DNA of 6,721 nt from Candidatus Thorarchaeota archaeon (GTDB lineage: Archaea; Asgardarchaeota; Thorarchaeia; Thorarchaeales; Thorarchaeaceae): assembly GCA_023134215.1 (NCBI GenBank), contig JAGLUV010000110.1, positions 1 through 6,721 of the forward strand, written 5' to 3'. Under the pieces are notes generated by a model. That model did no database searches, was not told the DNA's origin, and was given only the letters and a program-made list of their open reading frames with translations. This document shows, one piece after another, positions 1 to 5,495 of this stretch (positions are counted from its first letter, which is position 1; each line of letters begins with the position of its first letter). The position numbers and the translations under genes are program-made.

Positions 1-120
1 GCAACGCTCCTTCCTCGGGATCGCGATAGATTAACACCCTAGAGATGCCTTGAATAATACTCCGTCTTAAAGCAAGTAGCGAGAGCTTAGCTCTGTCAGC
101 TTAGTCAGCTATCTAGATGT
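1..120. other. Leader region upstream of the Vps28-EAP30 gene
   Basis: I see no convincing gene here. Three small symmetric elements lie just upstream of the first gene: an inverted repeat AGAGC-TTA-GCTCT at 82-94, a direct repeat GTCAGCT at 95-101 and 104-110 (period 9), and the palindrome ATCTAGAT at 111-118. An AT-rich stretch around 50-60 (GAATAATAC) or TTAAAG near 67-72 could be a TATA element, but neither has a clear BRE, so I do not call a promoter. The part before position 50 is probably the tail of upstream intergenic DNA or of a gene outside the window. Confidence 0.4.
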
Positions 121-897
121 ATGAAGGGATGCAAGCCGATGCAGGAGCGACTTCAAACTGAGATATTCGCCTCAATTGCCACGTTGGACCAGCTGAAGAA
201 GGTATACGACCTAGGTGCCGTAGACATCCGAACTTTCGAGCGAGAATCGGAGGCACTGGTTCAAGAAGTGAAGTCCAACATCGGTGAGCTGAGACGCCTC
301 GGGACGGATATTTTCCGGTTCCTTGACCAGGAGAGAATCCTTGAAAGCTTTCCTAATGCAATGAACATGTTGGACTTATCTGGGCAATCCATGAGATCTG
401 CTCCACAAGGTCTGACCCTTGACGAATTCTATGACTACATTGGGCTTGCGATTCTTGACGTCGCTACAGTCCACGCTTCGAAGGGACTCATGGGTCTCGC
501 AGAGCTGATTGTTGAGGTGGTCAAACGACTTCCTCAGTTCAAGTCAGTAAGCTACAGTGATGTTATCGAGGCAGTAAATCGAGTCGCTGAACATGGTCTG
601 ATACCCGGCATACGAACTCTGAGAGGAGGCGTGAAGGTCGTGGAGCTTCGTCCTCTTGAGCTTCGTCGCGACCAATCTGACGTAATTAACCTGGCGGCCT
701 TGAAGGGGTACGTTTCAATTGAAGAGGTCATGATGAACCTGAAGTGGTCAGAAGATCACGCTCGTCAGGTTCTCACTAGTCTAGTGGATGCCGGCATGGC
801 TGTTGCGGACATCAGATTCAGCACTGGTGGACGATATTACTTCCCGGGCTTGAGATCAAGAGATGATCCAGAGATTGGGGGTACTTCCGAAGCTTGA
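121..897 (+). CDS. vps22: ESCRT-I/II fusion: Vps28-like N-domain plus EAP30 (Vps22/36-like) domain
   Basis: 258 aa, probably a cytoplasmic subunit of an archaeal ESCRT-II-like complex that links upstream adaptors to ESCRT-III. Residues about 97-245 are an EAP30 domain with two winged helices. The second reads GYVSIEEVMMNLKWSEDHAR then QVL, closely matching the human SNF8/Vps22 segment GYVTVSEIKASLKW...ARQVL, and ends with an aromatic YYFPGL like SNF8's YWLPAL. Residues about 14-85 are helical and align by eye with the core of eukaryotic Vps28 (ESCRT-I): FASIATLDQLKKVYDLGAV resembles [20 protein letters not shown], and the FPNAMNML stretch resembles Vps28 CPLAMERI. The EAP30 assignment is firm; the Vps28 part is my inference. 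The ATG at 121 has no Shine-Dalgarno sequence; an ATG at 139 (residue 7), eight bases after AGGGATG, is a fair alternative and keeps both domains. The gene converges on vps25 with a 12-base gap, consistent with joint function. Vps36 is less likely than Vps22 as nearest relative because no GLUE domain is fused here. Confidence 0.88.
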   Translation: MKGCKPMQERLQTEIFASIATLDQLKKVYDLGAVDIRTFERESEALVQEVKSNIGELRRLGTDIFRFLDQERILESFPNAMNMLDLSGQSMRSAPQGLTLDEFYDYIGLAILDVATVHASKGLMGLAELIVEVVKRLPQFKSVSYSDVIEAVNRVAEHGLIPGIRTLRGGVKVVELRPLELRRDQSDVINLAALKGYVSIEEVMMNLKWSEDHARQVLTSLVDAGMAVADIRFSTGGRYYFPGLRSRDDPEIGGTSEA

Positions 898-909
898 ATC
901 GGTAATCGA

Positions 910-1638
910 CTAGACGTTGACAACAATAGCCCCAGCTTTCTTATCAACCCACTCGGCAAATCCCCTCTCAACAAGTAGCGCCATTATTTTGTGGATGTCC
1001 TCTTCAGGAAGTTTCGAAAAATCCTGTTCAGCTTCTTGGATGACTAGTGACTTCACATCGAGACGAAGTATGCCTGTGTCCAGAGCCCATCTGTAGATCG
1101 AATCCGCCCACTCCCCCAGCGGTCTCCAGTACACTCTAAGTTGTTCATGATTACCATCAAGCCATACAGCAACGTCCTTCCCAACTAACGAGTTTCCGAT
1201 TGATCTAAAGGCTTTGACTTTCCCAAGTATGTCCTTGAATGGGGGTCTCGAAATGAATGCTGAAATAGAGAGAACATGAATCTTCTCAAATTCTGTCCAT
1301 TCAAGCAGGAAGTCTCCCCATTCTTCAGTCCAGAGATACAGGTCCTGCGACCTTGTGGGAATGTTGTACATCCACTCAGCTTCTCCAATGTTCCCCCATC
1401 GCGGCACGATTTCAGTTACGGCGGCTGTTTCGGTGTCCATCATTTGTTCTGGTTCAACGACAGCAGCTTCGATAGTATCAGTTGCATTGGGCCTCTCATC
1501 CACTTTGATAACAATCTCTGGTATGTGCGCAGAATCACCACTAGCAGTAGTCTGCTCCTTAACCGCCGAGGGCTCAGCCACATCTTTGACAGGTTCTTCT
1601 GTCTTTTTCTTCTCTCGCTGTCGCTCCTTGACACCCAA
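910..1638 (-). CDS. vps25: ESCRT-II subunit Vps25-like, with N-terminal disordered extension
   Basis: 242 aa. Vps25 is the ESCRT-II subunit that, in eukaryotes, contacts the Vps20-type ESCRT-III subunit and starts polymer assembly. Two winged-helix domains are visible, about 104-172 and 173-242. The diagnostic stretch VWLDGNHEQLRVYWRPLGEW (159-178) matches human VPS25 EWLDKSKSSFLIMWRRPEEW, followed by IYRWALDTG against IYQWVSRSG, then a C-terminal LVERGFAEWVDKKAGAIVVN strand-helix unit. Residues 1-80 are charged, rich in E, K, A, T and V, with no predicted fold; eukaryotic Vps25 (about 176 aa) lacks this. The start is a TTG (1636-1638) preceded by GGAGGGGT at 1647-1654. It lies three bases downstream of the vps4 stop codon, so it is almost certainly cotranscribed with vps4. 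An internal Met pair at residues 66-67 could give a shorter protein, but it lacks the operon-style spacing. Confidence 0.87.
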   Translation of the reverse strand: MGVKERQREKKKTEEPVKDVAEPSAVKEQTTASGDSAHIPEIVIKVDERPNATDTIEAAVVEPEQMMDTETAAVTEIVPRWGNIGEAEWMYNIPTRSQDLYLWTEEWGDFLLEWTEFEKIHVLSISAFISRPPFKDILGKVKAFRSIGNSLVGKDVAVWLDGNHEQLRVYWRPLGEWADSIYRWALDTGILRLDVKSLVIQEAEQDFSKLPEEDIHKIMALLVERGFAEWVDKKAGAIVVNV

Positions 1639-1641
1639 GCC

Positions 1642-2871
1642 CTACGACCCCTCCGCCCAGTCAATGTACTTCTTGATATCTTCTGGGGATGTCGCTGGTC
1701 TGATATTCTCAATGGCTCCGAGAAAGTCTACTCTCGAAACAGGGCGAAGGTTTAGTATCTCCGTTTCCTCTTCCATTCTTCCTGTCTTTTGAAGATCCCT
1801 TATGGGCTCCATTGCTGCTTCTCTGCAGACCACACTGATGTCCCTTCCGCTGTATCCCTCACTAAGACTCGCAAGCTCCTTAAAGTCCACTTCTGATGCT
1901 AACTCTACATCTTCGATATGGATCTTGAAAATCGCTTTTCGCGCGCTCCTGTCTGGCAGTGGCACATGGATTCGCTTCTCGAAGCGTGACCTCAGAGCAA
2001 AGTCCAATTCCCACGGGAGATTGGTTGCGCCAATCAGCGTGATTCTCTCATTCTGGTCGCTTGCGAGACCCTGCAACTCTGTTAACAACTGAGTCTTTAG
2101 CCGTCTTTCGCCTCCGACATCATCCCCGGATCTTGAAACGCCAATTGAGTCCAGCTCGTCCATGAAGATAATTGCCGGTTGGTTCTTTCTTGCCATCTCA
2201 AAGAGGCGCATGACTAGCCGTTCAGATTCACCAAGCCATTTGCTCACTATATTGGCGGCTGACACGTTGAAGAATGTGGCATTGACCTCAGCTGCAACTG
2301 CTTTCGCTATCAATGTCTTCCCACAGCCAGCCGGACCGTACAACAAGATGCCTCTCCATGGCTGCCTAGCTTTTCCTTTGAATAGCTCTGGATGCTTCAT
2401 CGGTGCAAGTATCGCATCGTAGATTGCTTGTTTTGCATCGTCGAGACCGGCAACCTCGGACAGATTGACATCGGGGCGCTCAGTGACAATCGTATCAGCA
2501 ATCATCTCTTGGAGCCTTTTGGTATCCTCATCTGGCTCAGGAGCTGCATCAGGTCGCTTACCAACAGTCGACTCAGTGACTGCTCCTATGTCGCTCTTTG
2601 GAGGAATCTGCAGGCCATCAACTGGTCCACGGGCTTTCTTCTTGATTCCTGAAAGGTATCGAACTCTATCAACGCACTCCTGGGCTCGTGTGAAGTAATG
2701 CTTTCGAATAGACGGGAGAGACGTAGACTTTGAGAGCTTGATGAGAATCTTACTGGCTCGCAGATAGTGCTGACAAGCCTCCTTCTTCATCCCTCTATTG
2801 TCCAACTCTATCGCCTTATCGAGGAGATTCTTGAGCCCAATGTCTAGCCTGTCACTGTCTGATCCTGACAT
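1642..2871 (-). CDS. vps4: Vps4-like MIT-AAA ATPase (ESCRT-III disassembly)
   Basis: 409 aa. This hexameric ATPase pulls ESCRT-III subunits through its pore to remodel or recycle the membrane-bound polymer. Residues 1-75 form a three-helix MIT domain, the module that binds MIM motifs at ESCRT-III tails. A linker runs to about 125. The AAA domain shows Walker A GPAGCGKT (179-186), pore loop SKWLGESE (210-217), Walker B IIFMDELDS (234-242, with D238 and E239), sensor-1 ATN (282-284) and the arginine-finger region LRSRFEKR (293-300). The end has the Vps4 pattern VDFLGAIENIRPATS and a short terminal helix KYIDWAEG. Two oddities: the middle Arg of the usual RRR finger triplet is Ser295, and the beta domain that binds Vta1/LIP5 in yeast is reduced to a short loop (about 363-377). 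The ATG at 2871 has no Shine-Dalgarno sequence but sits about 24 bases from the start inferred from the BRE/TATA at 2919-2930, suggesting a short leader. It is first in the vps4-vps25 operon. The Asgard ESCRT context separates it from TACK CdvC. Confidence 0.95.
   Translation of the reverse strand: MSGSDSDRLDIGLKNLLDKAIELDNRGMKKEACQHYLRASKILIKLSKSTSLPSIRKHYFTRAQECVDRVRYLSGIKKKARGPVDGLQIPPKSDIGAVTESTVGKRPDAAPEPDEDTKRLQEMIADTIVTERPDVNLSEVAGLDDAKQAIYDAILAPMKHPELFKGKARQPWRGILLYGPAGCGKTLIAKAVAAEVNATFFNVSAANIVSKWLGESERLVMRLFEMARKNQPAIIFMDELDSIGVSRSGDDVGGERRLKTQLLTELQGLASDQNERITLIGATNLPWELDFALRSRFEKRIHVPLPDRSARKAIFKIHIEDVELASEVDFKELASLSEGYSGRDISVVCREAAMEPIRDLQKTGRMEEETEILNLRPVSRVDFLGAIENIRPATSPEDIKKYIDWAEGS
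1647..1654 (-). promoter_or_regulatory. Ribosome binding site for vps25 (inside the vps4 end)
   Basis: On the minus strand GGAGGGGT lies eight bases before the TTG at 1638. It overlaps the last codons of vps4, which favours translational coupling of the two genes. The purine run is a moderate match to the archaeal consensus GGAGGTGA. Confidence 0.5.
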
Positions 2872-2918
2872 GCAAATTCAAGTGTGAGATGTGCTGTAAG
2901 CTATTAAGAATGTCTGTG

Positions 2919-2930
2919 TTTTATCTTCGG
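2919..2930 (-). promoter_or_regulatory. BRE/TATA promoter of the vps4-vps25 operon
   Basis: Read on the minus strand this is CCGAAG followed by ATAAAA, the archaeal order of a B recognition element and a TATA box bound by TFB and TBP. With usual archaeal spacing, transcription would begin near 2895, leaving a leader of about 23 bases before the ATG at 2871. The start site is inferred from spacing only. Confidence 0.6.
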
Positions 2931-2994
2931 TGTTGACCAACGGAGAATCACCCATTCCCTCGAGGTGCTTCTCTTCGGTGTCAGGGCTGGGCTA

Positions 2995-3006
2995 CGAAAG
3001 TTTAAA
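2995..3006 (+). promoter_or_regulatory. BRE/TATA promoter of the ESCRT-III gene
   Basis: CGAAAG (2995-3000) directly precedes TTTAAA (3001-3006), a good archaeal BRE plus TATA box. The expected transcription start is near 3030, about 30 bases before the TTG start at 3061. This position argues against a start at 2965, which would lie upstream of the promoter. The TATA is part of the palindrome GTTTAAAC (3000-3007). Confidence 0.6.
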
Positions 3007-3050
3007 CGCGGATTTGCGTCTCCGGTTGTTAGGTCACAACCCGCGAACTT

Positions 3051-3057
3051 GGTGAGG
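3051..3057 (+). promoter_or_regulatory. Shine-Dalgarno site setting the ESCRT-III start
   Basis: GGTGAGG contains the core GGTGA complementary to the archaeal 16S rRNA 3' end. Five bases separate GGTGA (3051-3055) from the TTG at 3061. The upstream candidate GTG codons at 2965 and 3052 have no such motif at a useful distance. Confidence 0.6.
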
Positions 3058-3060
3058 CAC

Positions 3061-3672
3061 TTGGGAACAATAAGAAAGGCTTTCTCTTGGGGTCGGAAGA
3101 AACCCGACATTGGAGAAGTCAAGAGCGAACTGCGAATATTAGCAAAGCAGCTGGAACGACAGCGGAACAAGCTCGAGAAGGAGGAGCATGGAACCAGGAG
3201 CAGGGCAGTGCGTGCACGCAAGGCCGGTCAAGTTGACGCATATCGAACATACGCGACCGAGATGGTCAGATTTCGCAGGTTTGCGCTTTCTGTTGATAGG
3301 TCACGTCTCAACATCCTCAAGATTCTCGCGCACATCAACCGTGCGCAGACAGCTGCCAAGACGAATCGCGCTATGGATGAGGTTGCCAAGATCCTTGGGT
3401 TGCTGGGAAATGCAACTGATGCCACAAAGGTAGTCGCGAATGTTGATGAGATAGCTATGCGTTTGGAAGAATTCGAAATCGAGAGTGGTATCGCTGATGA
3501 TGCATTTCATGCCACGATGCCGGAGATCACTACGGATGACTTGGCCGCTGCCATGCATGAAATAGACAAAGAGGCAGGGTTGGCAGAAGCTTCGACAGGC
3601 ACTAGACCTGCTAGTCAAACCGATGAACTTGAAGAGGCTATCAAATCTCTGGAGAGCGAGCTCGGTATTTAG
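3061..3672 (+). CDS. ESCRT-III (Snf7/Vps2 superfamily) protein
   Basis: 203 aa from TTG 3061, close to the usual 200-230 aa of the family. ESCRT-III subunits polymerise on membranes and drive inward-out scission. The protein begins GTIRKAFSWGRKK, a short basic, partly amphipathic start like the MGLFGKK type of eukaryotic homologues. A long basic helical hairpin follows (about 16-100: LAKQLERQRNKLEKEEHG, then VRFRRFALSVDRSRLNILKI), and then the familiar segment in which a regulatory-subunit-like stretch (NRAMDEVAKILGLLGN) precedes acidic helices. The C-terminus LEEAIKSLESEL (190-201) resembles the MIM1 motif that MIT domains of Vps4 bind. This tail and the length favour the Vps2/24/46 (CHMP1-3) side over the CHMP4 side, but I cannot settle the subtype. 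It diverges from vps4 and converges with the steadiness-box gene, leaving one base between stop codons. The frame stays open upstream to a GTG at 2965; I reject that longer form because the promoter lies inside it. Confidence 0.88.
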   Translation: MGTIRKAFSWGRKKPDIGEVKSELRILAKQLERQRNKLEKEEHGTRSRAVRARKAGQVDAYRTYATEMVRFRRFALSVDRSRLNILKILAHINRAQTAAKTNRAMDEVAKILGLLGNATDATKVVANVDEIAMRLEEFEIESGIADDAFHATMPEITTDDLAAAMHEIDKEAGLAEASTGTRPASQTDELEEAIKSLESELGI

Positions 3673-3673
3673 A

Positions 3674-5248
3674 TTACCAGTGGTAACCTGCATCTCTTGA
3701 AGATCGTCTTTCGATTTCCTTTCTCGTGTAGTATGAATCACGCATCAGTCCCTTGTACCGTCTGATGAAATCCTCCGGAACAAGCCGTCCCCCCCTGAAG
3801 AGATGAACAGTATCGCGTATTGCGTTGTCCAAAGAAGACGCGTTTCTCCTGAGATTTTCAATCTCTGCCGCCATCTCGCCTCTTGCACCTGGATGCTGCT
3901 GATATGCACCTCTATCTATTGTTCTCTCCAGATGATCCTTGAATTGAGGCTCTTGACGATAGCCTCCGTAAGCGTGTTGGGCATATCTGGGTTGAGGCCT
4001 TGATGGCTCAGCATAGTACGCTCCAACCGGTGGTTGTGGGTATGTTATATGGGAACTCGGTTTATTCCTTCCCGTATTCAACGAATAGATCAGGTCTTCA
4101 ATCCTGAGTCTGACGTCGCTTACGTTGATATTTACCTGTTCTAATTTCCGTACTTTCTGCAGGTCTGTCTGCATATACCTGTCAAACTTCTTGGCAATCT
4201 CAACGTAATCCGGTAGTACTTTCTTCGTCTGCTCACTGCAGGAAATCTTCACTTCGCCTTGTTTCATCTTCAGGACCATTCTCTTCCTGAATCTACCATC
4301 CTCCTCGATTGAGGTCAGGTAGAGAAGTGGAAAGTCAAAGATAATCTCTGTCTTCTTACGAACAACACCTGTCTGCCCAAGGAAGACGAGTCTCCTGTTC
4401 GTGATGAAGAGAGTACCAGATGCCTTGTCATGCTTGAGGAAATCGCTCCCTGTAACTTTGACTTTGGGTAGCGCACAGACAGGCAGTTCGTTGATTGAGA
4501 GTTCCGTATGCTTGTAGAAACCCGAGAACTGTGATCGATAATAGTTCAATCCGTCTAGTTGCTTTGTGATGTCCTTCAAGGTAAGATCGGCTTCACTCAA
4601 TGCTTCGTCCACAGAGTGCTTGTACTGGTTGACCAGATGCGTCACCCTGTTTGTAACACCTTCAATGAACGGAAACTGGGAGGCGGACCAGGTGGCAGTG
4701 TTCATCAAACCCTTTGTTTCAGCTGCAATTTGCCTGGCTAACATGTCTGCTTGGTTTCCTATTCGATTCTTGATTGCAGGTAGCTCCTCCTGTGTGCTCT
4801 GGATTTTGTCATCCAGCCACCTATAGTGTAGGAAGTTAGCCATCCTCAAGGAAACGAGCAGACGCTTTGCTCCAATTAGATTATTATTGAGTTCTCTCAG
4901 TTTTGTGTGGCCATACTGCAAGCTGTTGATTGCCTGCCTGAGTTCTTGTGCGATGCTCCTTTGCTTGACATCTACCAAGATGGTGCGAGTGGAGTGACAC
5001 TCGGGACATATTTCCTCCATCCGTCTACCTACACTCAGATTCTCAGACCCACAGTCACTGCATTCCTCAAACCTTTGCCCTGGCAACGGAGTGCCCAATA
5101 TACTATGACAATCTTTGCATACGTATGAAGATGTAGACTTGGTTTCAAGACAATTTGAGCAGAGCACTGCTCCACAATCTTCACACAAGTGAGTAGCACC
5201 TTTGCTCTTGCATGCTCTGCATATGCGGTTTAAGGAATCCTCAGTCAA
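3674..5248 (-). CDS. FYVE-like zinc finger / coiled-coil / GRAM-PH-like / steadiness-box protein (ESCRT-I-like adaptor)
   Basis: 524 aa from TTG 5248. No single eukaryotic protein has this layout. In order: four CxxC pairs (C10/13, C22/25, C30/33, C44/47) with spacing CxxCGxxxCxxC...VCxxC as in FYVE fingers, but without the basic RHHC motif that binds PI3P; a zinc ribbon (C63/66, C81/84); a mostly helical, probably coiled-coil region (about 95-250); a GRAM/PH-like beta domain (about 256-360) with GTLFITNRRLVFLGQTGVV and FDFPLLYLTSIEED, possibly the counterpart of the Vps36 GLUE domain; a Pro/Tyr-rich linker (about 394-455); and a terminal helical pair (about 462-514) with AIRDTVHLF-RGGRLVPEDFIRRYKGLMRD, matching the TSG101/Vps23 steadiness box AIEDTIFYLGEALRRGVIDLDVFLKHVRLLSRKQF. 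It may join cargo or lipid recognition to the ESCRT-I core; this role is inferred. The start follows GGAGGTG by five bases; an in-frame TTG at 5266 would add six residues but has a weaker site. The gene converges with the ESCRT-III gene. Confidence 0.82.
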   Translation of the reverse strand: MTEDSLNRICRACKSKGATHLCEDCGAVLCSNCLETKSTSSYVCKDCHSILGTPLPGQRFEECSDCGSENLSVGRRMEEICPECHSTRTILVDVKQRSIAQELRQAINSLQYGHTKLRELNNNLIGAKRLLVSLRMANFLHYRWLDDKIQSTQEELPAIKNRIGNQADMLARQIAAETKGLMNTATWSASQFPFIEGVTNRVTHLVNQYKHSVDEALSEADLTLKDITKQLDGLNYYRSQFSGFYKHTELSINELPVCALPKVKVTGSDFLKHDKASGTLFITNRRLVFLGQTGVVRKKTEIIFDFPLLYLTSIEEDGRFRKRMVLKMKQGEVKISCSEQTKKVLPDYVEIAKKFDRYMQTDLQKVRKLEQVNINVSDVRLRIEDLIYSLNTGRNKPSSHITYPQPPVGAYYAEPSRPQPRYAQHAYGGYRQEPQFKDHLERTIDRGAYQQHPGARGEMAAEIENLRRNASSLDNAIRDTVHLFRGGRLVPEDFIRRYKGLMRDSYYTRKEIERRSSRDAGYHW

Positions 5249-5495
5249 CTGGGCACCTCCGGTCAAGGCCCATCTCCCTTGTCAATGCAGGCCAAAAAGA
5301 CCCGTGTATTATCCCCAAAACACCCGCAACAGTTGCAGAAAACTTGTCAATTCTGGACACGTTATTTCACATTTGATTGTAAGTCTTCAGTCATTCATGA
5401 TTTGACGTGAGAGCACCTCAAATAGTGCAAGCTCCGTATCCCAAACTAGTTAAACCGCAATATCGCGCCTGAACAACGACCCTAGGGCGATTACT
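5249..5495. other. Divergent intergenic region between the steadiness-box gene and tldD
   Basis: No gene or structured RNA is evident. It must hold two outward promoters. For the minus-strand gene, ATAATA (read on minus, 5307-5312) or GAAATAA (about 5359-5366) could serve as a TATA box; the first would start transcription near 5283. For tldD, the stretch CTAGTTAAACC (5446-5456) is the best TATA candidate, giving a leader of about 20 bases. None has as good a BRE as the vps4 or ESCRT-III promoters, so these are suggestions only. Confidence 0.35.
5254..5260 (-). promoter_or_regulatory. Shine-Dalgarno site of the steadiness-box gene
   Basis: On the minus strand GGAGGTG, a near-perfect anti-16S match, sits five bases before the TTG at 5248. 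It lies inside the longer reading frame that begins at TTG 5266, so it decides in favour of the shorter start. Confidence 0.7.

Noticed and set aside
1276..1792. Two overlapping plus-strand open frames opposite vps25 and the end of vps4
   Set aside because: Their translations are low in recognisable motifs and lie antisense to genes with strong family matches; they are shadows of codon use on the other strand.
2965..3060. N-terminal extension of the ESCRT-III protein from GTG 2965
   Set aside because: It contains the likely promoter, has no Shine-Dalgarno sequence, and does not look like an ESCRT-III N-terminus; the TTG at 3061 fits better.
1642..3672. Assignment to the Cdv cell-division system of TACK archaea
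   Set aside because: CdvA is absent, and the neighbours encode EAP30, Vps25 and a steadiness box, which belong to the Asgard and eukaryotic ESCRT pathway.
121..5266. Eukaryotic contamination as the source of the ESCRT genes
   Set aside because: Genes are intron-free, one to a few bases apart, have TTG starts and Shine-Dalgarno motifs, and the domain fusions are not those of eukaryotes.
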